From: Plectosphaerella cucumerina
Lineage: Eukaryota; Ascomycota; Sordariomycetes; Glomerellales; Plectosphaerellaceae
Direction: 5' to 3'
Length of the DNA stretch: 64,000 bases
Assembly (NCBI GenBank): GCA_020746995.1
Contig: JAGPXD010000003.1
Coordinates: 186,001 to 250,000, forward strand
Under the pieces are notes generated by a model that was given only the letters and a program-made list of their open reading frames with translations, was not told the origin of the DNA and ran no database searches. This document shows positions 1-11,932 of this stretch, in pieces (position 1 is the first letter of the stretch; the number at the start of each line of letters is the position of its first letter). The position numbers and the translations under genes were made by a program.

Positions 1-3000
1 TGGACAAGCGCCTTGGCTCATCCGCAAAGGGTCTCTGGGTCTCCAAGTGATGAACCACCCTTGCAGGAGCTTGGATCCGGATCGTCGTTTGCGTCAGGTC
101 CCAGGCAACCTCATTTGGAGAAACACTCAATGCCATGTTATCGAGATGCCGGGGCCGAGAAGGCCGCGGGACGTTTCCAGTGCCCGCGACTATGCGAGAC
201 AAACGGGGCAGTGTTCTTCCAGGCACGTCGAGAATCAAGTCATCCCCCCCGCTGGAAATGCGCCTTGTTTGTGCGGTTTCGTGTAAGTGACTCGATGCCG
301 GAGCTTGGTTGCCTGCCTGGACGGGACGGGATACAGTGCCACGACCGGACCTCAGGGCTGGACCTCAGGGCTGAAACCGGCAGACACAGCAGCGCAACAC
401 TTGACAGCCTGGAAATTGAACACTCCAGTGCCATTCTGCCAAAACCAATTCAAGTTGCCCCAGTGGATGAACCTTTTTTTTTCTGGGCTGCGTGCCCACG
501 CGGGACCCCGGACTAACCGGCAATGGAAACAGTCCGGCACGACGTACAGCAAAAGTAGCGAGGTGCCGCCGGCCCACGGCGTCCACATCCAGCAGTGGCT
601 CGTAAATTTCCAAATGGAAAAGGCAGAGAGCACTTGCAGGTTCTGGCCGGAGCTGACGCATGCTCATCAAACCTCGGGGCACTGCCAATTTTGGTGGTGG
701 GTGACCACTGTCCACTGACAGATGGCAGAATGTGCCGGACCGCGTATTGTACCTACGAGGTACCGTGCCGTGCGCCATGACAAATCGACCGCTCTCGCCC
801 CGGCCAGCTGACTCTGGAAGTTCCCAGAGCAGAGCAGAGCATCGTGCTAATCATCAAACAGACGGCGACGACAGGCTGGGTTCGGCGCGCTCAGACGGGT
901 AGAAAGGCGATGCGCGGTTCTTCTCAGATCTGCGCCCGCCCCCATATCGAAGTGTGTGTCGACAAGGGGTATAGAGGCGGCTCTGCTGGTGGTCCGTTCG
1001 GTTCAGATGGGATTGCCATCCATCCAGCGCATCCACTGCATCCCATCGGTGGATCTTGCCGTTGACCTTTGTGCTTGGCATCGCCGGGGGCTGCAGATGC
1101 TGCCAGCGCGTGGAGTTTTGCGCCGCACTGTGGTGTTCCGCCAGATGCGGGTGAATGATACAGTGCCGAGACCGGCAGTGGGTGGACTGCCAAGAAAAAG
1201 CTCTCACATCGTCCCGCCGTCGTGTCTCTACCGAGCCGGCATCTGCTCGCCAGAGGGTTGCGTCTCGATCCTCCGAGCGAGGATGGACTGGCAAAATAGG
1301 AGGAGCCTGGGAGGAGACAATGAACCCCGCATCCCGGCCCAGGGCTGGCTTCGAGAACAACCATGGGGCGGGTGCATCAAGCCAAACACCAGACGAACAA
1401 CCACGAGTCTTTCCCCGATAGACGAAGGACGCACTAATCGGGGGACCGGCGGTCATGCGCAACAGGCGGCGCATGAGCACCTGCAGTGGTTTGACCATTG
1501 TCGAGAAAAAGGGAGCCGACGCGACTCGGGGGGAGCGCACCGCGCGGGCTCCGAGGTCCGCGTCATTCCTGGTCAAGTTGAAGTTCAAGTGGTCAGAAGG
1601 CCGTTCCGTTCCGTTGCATTTTCCGCGAAAGCCCCTCCCTGCTCCTCCCCCCTTGCCCGAGCAGACAGGTCCCCTCCCCCGCCCCAGCTTTTGAAGCTGC
1701 TGCAGCTTGAGGCATTTTCTTGGCATCCGGCCCGGCATCTGTCTTTTTTTTTTGGTCACTCCCTGGGAAAATACCCGTGGCAACAAGTCATTTGTCCGAG
1801 CGGTTTGCTTCGGTGATGGTGCCGAGTGGTATTCGGTGGCTCCGAAGGAAAAAATCTGCCGGGCCAAATGAAAGTTTGTCCATCACGATGTCGATGGAGC
1901 TTTGCTTCCCGAGGTCCCACGTCCCGAGCACCAGCTTACAGATACACGCGCGCGCCCGGCCGCCGCCGAAGCTCGCGGAGCTTGCGCGAGTCGATATAAC
2001 AATCTTGACAATGTACCAGCTGCAATACAGCGCACTAGACCGGCCTGCATGTAATGTCCGTCCCCCGTCTCCGCCTCTACATCTCCCGTCAGTGTCTTGC
2101 AAATGCGCAGACGGCGATGACAAGCTCCCACCCATTCTAACATCCTCCCCCTCCCGTCTGATGCATGGGCGGCCTCCCGGACACTCTCCGAGCCGCTGCC
2201 CGGCCCCCTCCCCATCTGGGTCGTCGGCGCTACACCCTGCATGCTCTTGTTTCCCCTGCAGACCGAGAGCTCCTGTGTCCTGGTCCTCCGACGTCAGATC
2301 TCACAAACTCAGGTTGAAGGAAACTCCAACCTCCTTCCTCCCGCCTGTGCCACAACACAATCTCCAACACCTCCCTACGTCCTCACTTCTATCCTCCGGC
2401 CACGGCCCGCCTTGCCAGACCGACATTCGCAGAGCAAAGACCCGATCAACCACTCTTATCCTCCCCGTGCCATCGGCGCGCCGTCTGAGTGGCTACCTTC
2501 CCAAACGTGCGTCAACCTCCCGGCTATCATTGTCAGGGACCTGCCGCCGACATCTTGGCGTCCAGAGCCACGGCTTCTCGCATGCAGCGGGACGAGATCC
2601 CGAAGCAGCAGACGGCGAGAGGCAGGTCCCTCCTGCATGCACGGCCAGCTCAGAGCTGTTGTGTCGTTGGAGCTGTCGGACCCGTGGCGATGCGATGCAC
2701 TCTCTGACATGAGATGGTGATGCACCTCCGGCCTCGGCAGAGATATGTCTGCAGCCGCAAAGCTTGGCCAGCGGCCGTCTTGTCCTCCCATCACATGCAC
2801 GTCCTTGAGGAGCTCACAGCTATCATCTTTCTGACCGAGCAGGCTGTGCGCGCGAACACATCTCGGTACCTGCCTCTTATCTACACCGCAGACCCTTAGT
2901 TTGCCCTCTTGTTCACCGCCCATTGATGATATCAGGCCCTTGAAACGAGGAGCTCGCAGGTCACATCCGAAGCTCAACAGAGTGTTCGCGGTGGCCCGGG

Positions 3001-3385
3001 GCGGTGAGGGCGCATCTGCATGCATGCAGCCCGCCCGCCTGCATGCTATGGCCCTGCCGACGTCTTCAAGCTCAAGACCCTGGCTGGTTGATCACCCATG
3101 GATTGACAACTGGACTGCGCTATCCAGCGGCCCGCTTGAGACATGCAGATGAGGCTTCCGTCGCCGATCCCTGGCGGGTCACCAATGGATGTCGTGTTCT
3201 GACCCGGCTGGTTCATGATAAACCACGTGTAGTCGATTTATGTGTTGTCATGCTGATTTGCGTAATGAAGTGAAGCAGCGGACACTGGCTGTTCTCTGCA
3301 ATCCGGTCGTGGTATCATATGGCTCTATCCACCCTTATTCTGCCCTCCAGGGTCCGTTCCCTGGCCTGAAGTATCCAGCAAACAC
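1..3385. other. Gene-poor region upstream; no supported gene
   Basis: I find no recognisable protein or RNA gene here. The longest open frames (for example minus 1867-854 and plus 1720-2712) begin at TTG rather than ATG, are rich in Arg/Ser/Pro and match no family I know. Visible sequence features are a 13-bp direct repeat (ggacctcagggct) at about 346-372, T runs near 473 and 1742, and a strongly pyrimidine-rich plus-strand stretch at about 2130-2480 that looks like a fungal 5' leader but leads into no recognisable ORF. The right end is the 3' flank of the minus-strand kinase gene. Confidence 0.6.
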
Positions 3386-5839
3386 TTACGAAAGTCTTTC
3401 GGATTCGTCCAACTGGCCCCCAGCGAGGCCATCGCCTTCGAGCTTACCGTCGGCGGGTTCCGGCTTGGGTGCTGCATCGGCCTTGGATGCGGCTGCTTCT
3501 CCCATCATCCGTGCAACGGCACTGGCGAAGCGTCCAGGTGACCGCACACCCGCCAGCTCCGACTGGCTCATGTTCTCGACCACGTTTGCAACCGCCTGGT
3601 ACTGCTGCTTCTCCTTGACAAAACGGGTGAGATACATGGTCGGCCGTCTAGACGGGTTCGCCATGATCCGCTCCACCTCCTCCTCGTATGCCCTGTCGTA
3701 GACGTTGAAGTCGGTGTTGGTGGGCGACTCGGAGACGGCAGAGGCTTGAGCATTGGTGGGCGTGGCGAAATCGTCATGCGACTCCTCTCCGCCTGCGCCG
3801 ACACCGAGGAAGAGCGGCTCCAGGTCTGTTACGTCGGCATCTGGACCGCCAGGCAGTCCGCCCTCGGGACGGCTCAGGTCTAGGGTCAGGTTTCTGATCG
3901 CCTCATCCTTGGTCTGATATCCCTGGTATTGGCGGCGCTGCTTCACAAGGGCCTCGACTTCCTCAGCACGGGCACGTTCTTTGGCGGGGTCGAAGCCGTC
4001 GCTGCCAGCCCTGGACGGAGGCGAGATGGCGCCGTCTTGGCCTGCCCTATGCCTTTCAAGAATCGCCTTGAACCGCCTGATTGCCTTCATCTGTTCAACG
4101 TGTCAGTACGGGACGAGCCACAAGGCGATATCTGAGCACTCACAACACAAAGAAGATGGTTCATCTTGCGGGTGAAAGCCCTGTTCATCTCCAGCTCGTT
4201 AGGAGACTCAACGATCTGAGCGCAGTTCTCCTCCACTGGAAGCAGCTTATCCTCGCCTCCTCTGGTGACCCAGGGATGTTCCTGCAAGAAAGGGTTAGTA
4301 CATGAACATAGATCGAGCAGATGGACTCAGACAAACCCTCAGCTCAGACATGGTGATGCGTTTCTGGGGATCCTTCTCCAGAATCTTCCCAAAAAGGTCC
4401 ACCAGCTCGGGTTCTTCGTCTTTGGGCAGATCCACAGCATCGTTCTTAATGGCATCATACATCTCGAGGACTCCTGTGTGGTTGAAGGGCAGCTTTCCGT
4501 ACCGCAGGCAGTACAGAGTAATGCCCATGGACCAGATGTCTGCGGCTTGGCCGGAGACGTCGCCGTGCCTAGCGACGCACAGCTCCGGTGGGAGGAAGGC
4601 GGGCGAGCCGGCTGACTTGGCAGTCATCATCTTGTCGCCAGGTTTCTGGAACATCTCGGAGACGCCAAAGTCGGAAACCTTCAGGACGTCATCGGCGGTG
4701 AGGAGCAGGTTCTCGGGCTTGATGTCGCGGTGGATAACACCTTGCGCGTGTAGGTACTCGATGCCCAGGATCAAGTCGCGGAACCAACATCTGCAGCTGT
4801 CGCCATCGTAGGGGTCAGCCGAGTCGTCCAGACCAACCTTCATGACGACGCCCTTCCTGCACATCTCGAGGACCATGTAGAGAGAGTCCTCCTCTGGGTC
4901 GTCGAGGACCTCGATAAGCTGGACCAGGTTGGGGTGGTTCAGCTTCTTCATGATGGCGATTTCCTCTCGGATGTAGACGAGGGCATCCTGCTGGTCATCG
5001 TGCGAACTGCCGGCCGTGGATCCTCCCTCTGAGAAGCGGCCGTTGAGGCCGGCGAACCTACGAGGGTGGTGGGGACCCCGCCGAAGAAGGCTGGACTGAG
5101 CACGTTTGCGCAGGCGGACCTTGGAGTATTCTTTTACGGCCTGTGAGTGTTAGCAACAATGTATCGTAGAGATCATACTGGATGCGGGCAGGGCAAGCAT
5201 CGCAAGGCATGGGCTACATACAAACTCGTTGCCGTACTGGTCGACGGCAAGGTGAACAGCACCGTAGGAGCCACGGCCAATCTCATCCTTGATGATGTAC
5301 TGGTTGATGCGGTGGTGACTCTGGCCTCCCTGACCCTCGCTGGGAAACTCTGTAACAGCATCGAGAGTTTCCTGGTGAGATCAGTCAGCATATGGTATCA
5401 TGGTGGCAGGTGTTTGGCCCCTGGGGCAAGCTCACTCACCCTGATCTCACGGTGAGCGGAAGGCGTCCTTCGATGATGGCGCATGGGACTGTGGAATCCC
5501 GGAGAACGCTGGGGCTCAGACCTGAGCTTGATATTAGCAACGAGACTTGTTGACAGGACTTGTTGGATGCCGAGCCCGATGTCATGTCTGGCAGTGGATG
5601 GGGCGGGGGAGGCTGTGCAGATGATGTGCAGATGCAGCCCTACGACTAGGACTCGGGTCGAGGTGGGTAGATGGGATCGGACGAGAGAGGCAGACGTACA
5701 TGGGAGAAGCGAGAGATGGCCGTGATGATGGGATCGCAGACTCTGCATCGCGAGGGCCGGGATCCGCATCGTCGTGGAGTCCAACGGCGATGTGCGGCGA
5801 CGGCAGCAGGCTCATGGATGAGATGTCGGGCTCAGCCAT
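3386..5839 (-). CDS. Calcium/calmodulin-dependent protein kinase kinase (SNF1/AMPK-activating type)
   Basis: Six exons (5839-5700, 5521-5440, 5371-5222, 5140-4337, 4281-4144, 4090-3386) join to 672 residues. The Ser/Thr kinase domain spans about 99-395: glycine loop GRGSYGAV (106-113), ATP lysine in AVKEY (127), HRDIKPEN from 261, DFG at 281-283 and activation segment SAGSPAFLPPE. An Arg/Pro-rich insert follows the lysine (about 132-160), a hallmark of CaMKK. After the kinase core, a basic amphipathic stretch (MNRAFTRK...RRFKAIL, about 420-445) fits a calmodulin-binding segment. Members of this family phosphorylate the T-loop of SNF1/AMPK and CaM kinases in response to Ca2+ or glucose stress (S. 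pombe Ssp1, Aspergillus CmkC types). The start is the first in-frame ATG of exon 1; the frame upstream opens only at TTG. The TAA stop lies inside a good donor sequence (TTC^GTAAGTG), so a further 3' exon is possible. Family call firm, termini less so. Confidence 0.9.
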
Positions 5840-6559
5840 GGCGAAGGAGTGGGAGAAATCAAGCGCTGGGAACGTCAAGTAGGATTCGTCGGGTATTCAG
5901 CGGTTTGGTAGGAGGTAGAGATATATGAAAAGAGGCCGATAGGAATGCAGGCGACCTCGAAGCTGAGTTTTCAGGATGCGCAAGTCAGGAAGTGCAGCTG
6001 AGTTTTGACGGGAGAGAAGGCTGTGAACCGAACCCCGCATCCCATTTGACGATGGATGTGAGATGACGCTGCTGCCACCCCGCGTCGCGCCTCAGCCCGG
6101 CCGGCCAGGCACCTTTGAGTCCCCTGATGTGCACTGCATCCCATCAAAGCTGGCCTTTGCCTTTTAGCCCCAGGGCAGTGACCAACGCTATCCAATGCCG
6201 GATTAGAGGCGGCACAGGCTCCGGGAAGCTCCAGTGACTGGAGCAGGGCACTTCAACGCCTGTACCTGGAGCTCCAGCTTCCGAGTCCCAAGCCCCGCCC
6301 ACTGAGATAACCCCGGGCCCCAGCCGGGGTCCGACTGGAGCACGGGCGCCAGCGACCGTTGCTTCGGCTTCTGTTGCTTCAACACAACACCACGTTCACC
6401 ATCATCAACGACTCTACACCTCGCCGACGCCGCCACACCCTTCCGCCACCCTTCCACCTCGACCTTTCACCAAGTTTCCATTGCAAAGCCCACACAAGGG
6501 CCGGCGCTGGCGCCCTCACACCACACCTCCCCTCCAGCGATCCCCTATCCGCCGCCAAC
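5840..6559. promoter_or_regulatory. Divergent intergenic region, CaMKK / BET5
   Basis: About 720 bp separate the two start codons, so both 5' leaders and promoters must lie here. The right half (about 6360-6555) is C/T-rich on the plus strand (caacacaacaccacgttcacc, then ccaccttccacctcgacc-type tracts), typical of a filamentous-fungal 5' UTR for BET5. No clear TATA box was seen and no other gene is recognisable. Confidence 0.5.
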
Positions 6560-7209
6560 ATGCCCGTCTACTCCTTCTACATCTTCGATCGCCACAGTCC
6601 GTCCCTCACACCTCCCCGAGCGCATGATCTTCCAAAAGCTAACACCTCCAGCCGAGTGCGTCTACGACAAACATTGGCTCCCCACGTCCATCGCGCCCTC
6701 ATCAACCAGTACCTCCGACCGCCCCCTCTCCCAGTCCTCCGTCTCGACAACAGCACCATCACAACCCGGCCGGCCAGCCTCCACTGCACTCGCCGCGCCC
6801 CAGACAGCCCCATCCAAGGATGACGCAAAGCTCATCTACGGAACCATCTTCTCCCTCCGGAACATGGCACGAAAGCTCGGCGGCGAGGACGACGCGTTCA
6901 TTTGCTTCCGCACTGCCTCCTACAAGCTTCACTACTACGAAACTCCGGCCAACCTGCGCTTCGTCATGCTCACCGACACCGGTGCCCTGAGCATGCGCAA
7001 CGTCCTTCACCAGATATACATAAACCTCTGGGTTGAATATGGTAGGCCGCAGGCAATTCCCGAGCAAAACCCAGGATGTACAGAGCTAACAATGCTCGAC
7101 TGCAGTTGTCAAGAACCCCCTTTCACCAGTCGAACACAAGAACGGCGCAGGAGTACGAAACGAGCTCTTCGAGCTTGGACTGGATCAGTTTGTGCGTGGC
7201 CTGATGTGA
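6560..7209 (+). CDS. BET5: TRAPP complex subunit BET5 (TRAPPC1)
   Basis: Three exons (6560-6596, 6652-7041, 7106-7209) give 176 residues. The N-terminus MPVYSFYIFDRHTECVYDKHW is the start of the Bet5/TRAPPC1 longin-like fold, and the junction across intron 1 restores the conserved HTEC. A Ser/Pro/Thr-rich insertion of about 40 residues follows (roughly 22-65). The conserved core then resumes (IYGTIFSLRNMARKL, YKLHYYETPANLRFVMLTD) and ends with a short helix (VRNELFELGLDQFVRGLM). Bet5 is a core subunit of TRAPP, the guanine-nucleotide exchange factor and tether for Ypt1/Rab1 in ER-to-Golgi traffic. The family is usually about 145-175 residues, so the length fits. It is divergent from the kinase and convergent with PEX3. 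Confidence 0.93.
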
Positions 7210-7688
7210 TGGCAGGCAGGTAGGCGTACAGCACGTTGCAGCACAATACACCCACACCACATCATGGCGCTCCGAGCACATTATGCACCCGGTCCAAGAA
7301 GGGTGTGAGGAATAAAGTCCGAGGGCGAGACGCTCCTCTCGAGACAGGCTCGGGTCCAAGTCTATTCTTTGATCCTCGGGTCTCGGGACTTATGCCTTGG
7401 CTGGAGGGCTGGGCCAGTGATATCCAGAGCCTCCGTTCAGACCATGGCAGTGACCATCCATCACGGACATACCCCTTACAGGTTGAGCCCAACACAGTCA
7501 CAAGCCACATCACGCAGTGACGACATGATATACCATAGAATACACAACCGCTCTCCGCGGCTTAATACTACAGAGGCCCCCCTCTTCCCATGTTCATCCC
7601 GCTTCAAACCATATTCATACAAAAACCCAAGCATCATGCGCCTCTGATGTATATCACGGACATCTCATCTACTCATATAAAGCCACGC
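7210..7688. other. Convergent 3' intergenic region, BET5 / PEX3
   Basis: 479 bp between the two stop codons. It holds both 3' UTRs; a relatively A/T-rich part at 7500-7680 (for example catattcatacaaaaaccc) would suit 3'-end formation. I see no gene. Confidence 0.5.
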
Positions 7689-9445
7689 CTACGCCCGGTT
7701 TCCCTCAATAGCCCGGCCCCACGCACCCTCGAACCCCTGTGACGAGTCCACAACCACGAGACTTTCATCACCACCTGTCGGCTGCGTGCTCGTCTGCGTT
7801 TCCGCCCTACTCTTCTCCGGCTGTGGTGCCAGGCCCCCGGCGGCGGCACCCAGCAGGCCCTCATCGCGCATCACGTCGCTCTCCCAGTTGCTGGAGTACA
7901 CCACGGCCGCGAAGGCCTCGAGGTCGCGCACCCGCTCGATCTCTCGGAGGTATTCGTTCGGCATGCCGTTGCCGATGAGGTGCGCCTGCCTGGTAAGCAC
8001 TGACAGGATGCGCGGGAGCTGCACCACCTTTGTCCGGCGCAGGGCAGCACGCTCCTCCTCGGCCTCAGCGCCGAGCGACGTGCCCAACGGGGCGCCGCCT
8101 ACCAGGAAGTCGTCAGGGGCGCCCCCGGCGTTTCCAAGGTCGCCTTGCGGCGGCAGCTCAAACGCAGATGTGGCGACGTGTCGGTCCACGAGCTCAGAGA
8201 AGCCCGTGTCCAGGAGGAGGGTGAGCACGTGCCGGAAAGCAGGCGATTCGATCAGATCTGACGTCTCGTCGAGGAGTCTTCGCAGAGACACGGGCAGGTC
8301 CGCACCGGTGCCAGCACCAAGGTCAATGGTGCTGCCCTCCTCGAGAATGCCCGACTCGCGAATCACCTCGTCCTCGTGTGCGCGATCTGGGAGGAGGCAT
8401 CGCAGCCACGCTTGGTTCTCGCGGCGCTCCTTGGGCGTGCCGCCCTCGACAATCTTGCGGACCTCGAGGGTTAACTCGGCGAAGCGCTGAAAGCTGAGGA
8501 GGTCACGCGGGCTGAGTGTGCCGAAGACCTGGCGCACGGCATCCTCGACGCGGACGCTCAGCTCGCGCCATCCGCGGTTGAGGAGCCACCAGCTGAAAGC
8601 GAGGTACTTCCGGTTGGTCTCGAAGTCGTTGCCATAGACATGGTCGGGGCTGTCGTCGTCGTTGTTCTCTAGGCTGATGGGCCCGGAAGTCGGCGCCGAG
8701 CCACCAGCGGCGAGGGAGATGACGCTGGAGAGGTAGCTACGGCGGCCGAGGAGGTTGAGTTGGATACGGGTGAGCATGGTTAGGAGAGCGAGGGTGTAGA
8801 TGAGCGTGAAGGAGCGGGTTATAGCTAGACATGATTAGCAGAGTGTCTTGAACAATGTGTGCTGGTGAACATACAGCTGATGGTCAGGTCGTCCCACAAC
8901 TGCCGCTTCGTCTTTCTTGACTTCTGCTGCTGCTGCGGCGATGGCAGCGCCGAAGCACCTCCATCTTGCGCGCCGTCTCCAGACTGTTGCGGCGGCACCG
9001 TGATCTGGCTCGCGTGAACGCCGCTCTCGCTCTGCACGCTGCTAGCCGCCAGGCTGCTCGCCCGGCCGTCCTCCTCCGTCAACGTCGTATCTGCGATACT
9101 AGGCGCCGTCGACCCGCCGAGCGCAGCCCCAGGGGCGCCGCCGGCCTTCTGGCCCTTCATCGTCTGTATCTCATAGGTGATTCGCTCTGTATCGAGAGCT
9201 TCGAGGATGCCAGCGGTGGCGGTGGGTAGGAGGGCGAGCACGGTGAAGGTGCAGTCTTCCTGGTTCTGCTCGAAGCGGCGGCGGAGGTTCTCCTTTGCGA
9301 TGCGGTCGCTGCTCATGCGCTCGCGCGCGTCGTTGAGCTTGTTGAGGACATATTGGGTGGCGAGGTAGCCTGCGCCTACGAGGCCGGCGCCGATGGCAAG
9401 GGGCGTGCGGTTGCGGTTGAACCAGCGCCGTGTCGCGGAGAACAT
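7689..9445 (-). CDS. PEX3: Peroxisomal biogenesis factor 3 (peroxin-3)
   Basis: Two exons (9445-8875, 8824-7689) encode 568 residues. The N-terminus MFSATRRWFNRNRTPLAIG, followed by a glycine-rich hydrophobic segment (about 15-33) and a basic/acidic helix (RIAKENLRRRFEQNQEDCTFTV), is characteristic of Pex3. The stretch QLWDDLTISSITRSFTLIY is rebuilt across the intron and leads into TMLTRIQLNLLGRRSYLSSVISLA, a conserved Pex3 helix. Pex3 sits in the peroxisomal membrane, recruits Pex19 with its membrane-protein cargo, and in yeasts also anchors inheritance and pexophagy factors. A low-complexity Gly/Ser/Gln insert lies at about 100-185, common in filamentous fungi. The gene is divergent from ATG101 with 657 bp between start codons. 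Confidence 0.93.
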
Positions 9446-10102
9446 GACGGCGGGCAGGAGGGATGTCGGACTGGGAGGGTGGTGGTGGCGCGCTCGTCAG
9501 GCCTTTCGGTCTGGTCGCGTCTGATTCGGACGACGTGCTCGAAGCTTTGGCCGTGGGAGTCTCCGATCCTCGGCGCGGTATCTCCAACTCTGGATGCTGG
9601 TGTAGAAGGGAGATGGACTAGAGGGATGATGTAGAAGAGGAGCTTAGGTGCAAAGTCTCGACGAGTTATCAAGCCGACCGGTGCATGTGATTGGCAGCTC
9701 TGTTCGGGATAGTCTCGTCAAGCCAGCATCCCCATGCCGCGATGGAAAGTCTGATTTGTTGCTCGAAGCGTGGATCATCGATGTTACTAGCATGCTGTCG
9801 CTTTGCCGGCACAAGCTCCCGCTGCCGCCCTGCCTTCCTTACCTCGGCCCAGCCACCATGTGGCGCGCCGGTTGGGCTCAACGAAGGCGTGCCCAGCCGC
9901 GGTCCCGGTACTGCATTACGAGAAAGTGCATGCGAAAGGAAGAGGGGCGGGGACATCGCGATAGACGGATAGCGGGGCGCTGCCCCTCACCTCCACAGTC
10001 AGTTCGGCTGTGACATGCTGCAGCGGGCGCCCGGGCCTTCCCTCCCTTTGCGCGTCTTCAAGTCTCACCGAGAAGGCGTGGCCTGCAACGACAAGAAGAG
10101 CC
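9446..10102. promoter_or_regulatory. Divergent promoter region, PEX3 / ATG101
   Basis: 657 bp between the start codons of two divergent genes. It must carry both 5' leaders. I see no TATA box and no independent ORF that looks coding. Confidence 0.5.
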
Positions 10103-10959
10103 ATGGACCAAGGAACAACACCAGAGTTTATCCTCGAGGCTTTTGCCGATCCGAACTCGGTTCGCGATGTCGTCAGAGGTGAGAAAGCCCCCTTCCCGCA
10201 GTGATGCGACGCACTGCAGCCCCGCCATTGTCACCGTCATCGGCCGCCTCCCTCAACAATACATGCGCCCGCCTGTCTACCTGCAGGGACCTCAAGCTCA
10301 CCACCACATGTGTTCCAGGCATCCTACACACAATCTTCTTCCACCGATGGTTCCCTGCCCTCACGCCACGTACCCGCGACGTTCTCGACCTCACCCTCCC
10401 CCATGTCGACGACGTAGAGCTCGAGACCCTTATCGAGCAACGCACCACTGCCCTCCTCCGCCAGCTCGAGTCGTCCCCCGATCAGACACAGCAATCACCC
10501 ATATCAACACAGCAGTACTCCTCCTCCTTTGCGCGAGGCGCTGGGAACACATCGGCGGGAGCCACGACACCAGGCGGCGGTCGCGGGCAGGTCACCGTGC
10601 AGTTCTTCGAGAAGAAGCGCCGCAAGGCCTGGATCATGTCTCGCGGGGACGAGGAAGTCTGCTGGGAGAGCTGGACTGTTCGGGTGACTGTCGCTGAGCC
10701 TCGGACAGAGAGCGGTACGCCCAACCTGTGCCCCATGCATCTGGCGTCATGTGCTGACCACCATCCAGAGCGAGCCAAAGTCCGGCGTGCTATGGAGCAG
10801 ACTCTCCTCACAGCGGTCATGAAGATCGTGACACACGCGAATGTTCACAAAGACCACATACCACCCATCACGGCACAGGGTTCCAACCCTTTCCCTTACC
10901 AGATCAATGTCAACCAGAAGGAAAGCGGCGGTTGGGCCACTCGGATGGGCATCTACTAG
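10103..10959 (+). CDS. ATG101: Autophagy-related protein 101
   Basis: Three exons (10103-10178, 10319-10714, 10769-10959) encode 220 residues. The N-terminus MDQGTTPEFILEAFADPNSV runs across a 140-bp first intron into GILHTIFFHRWFP, matching the conserved ILHT(I/V)xxHR block of Atg101. Later conserved parts are VTVQFFEKKRRKAW, EVCWESWTVRVTV and a C-terminal PFPYQINV segment. Atg101 is a HORMA-fold protein that pairs with Atg13 in the Atg1/ULK1 initiation complex; it is absent from S. cerevisiae but present in S. pombe and filamentous fungi, which supports the Pezizomycotina assignment. A Ser/Gln/Gly-rich loop (about 70-105) separates the two conserved halves. Confidence 0.93.
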
Positions 10960-11932
10960 CTGGTCGTCCTAACCTCTTGCCGATTGCGTTTTTTTCTCTG
11001 CCATCATCGTCACGCTTAATTTTGCGATCAGATAGGAGATGGCAACACACACGGTTCCGGAAGGCGTAGCGGGAGTTTTGGACAGACCACATTCATAGGT
11101 CGGGATAGATTAGGCTTGCGTTTCTCGTCGACAGAACCTATATGCCTCCTTGCAGTTCGTGATCTCCACGAGTTTAGATACCCAGAAATACCTCACGTCT
11201 GCATCACAACCGTTCGAGTTCTTGAAGGAGTGCCGCCCGAGGGAAGCAGGGTGATCGAAAGCTTACCTGCCTGGCTCGTATCACGTCCAAGATCACAGCC
11301 TGTGAAATGCATGCTCGAACTCTCCATCATTTGCTTTTGTTGCAATAAAATAGGGCGTCCATTCAGTTTCATGGCCCAACAACCAAGGTCCGCTAGTCAA
11401 CCATGTTTCCGAGCGCAGAGGGATTCCGCTGCAAGGCCTGGCAAGAGTGGAAAATACATCAGTCCTTCTCTGGACGAGGCTCAGAAAGTCTGGCCCGTAT
11501 TGCAAAAGACCAAACGCCTCGAGGACCGCAAAGCAAAAAAAGAGCGAAGAACCGCTCGAAAGAACATGTCGTCGTCGTCTCCCTCGACGACGTTTGACAA
11601 AGGAAAAATACCCCCAGCGCTGTAATGCAATCCTTTGTACCCAGTGTGTCCATCCATGGACAGTTGTGTTCCGTCCGCCTCACTCCATCTGTCATTATCG
11701 TCGTGTCGGAATAAGAAAGTCATGGACAACCAAGAAAGCCGCGAAGCTTGTTCGGAATCCAACACTGTCTACTCGTCATGTGTGTGGTCCTGTCATCCAT
11801 CAAGTAGGTGTGTGTAGTAAGCCAATGCTCGGCGTGATGCCTGGCAGAGTCTAAGAGAAGGCTGTGTGCATGTTTTCTCATGTCGTCGTGTTATCGTGAT
11901 GTCCCTGCGGGGCAAAGGCGGGAATGGCCGCC
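10960..11932. other. Convergent intergenic region, ATG101 / forkhead gene
   Basis: 973 bp between two stop codons. Only short scattered open frames occur, none resembling a known family. It should contain both 3' UTRs; A/T-richer patches at about 10985-11060 and 11330-11360 (gttgcaataaaatagg, containing an AATAAA-like signal on the plus strand) fit polyadenylation. Confidence 0.45.

Noticed and set aside
854..1867. 337-codon minus-strand open frame
   Set aside because: Opens at TTG, composition not protein-like, no recognisable family.
1720..2712. 330-codon plus-strand open frame
   Set aside because: Opens at TTG, is Ser/Pro/Arg-rich with no domain, and spans what looks like leader sequence.
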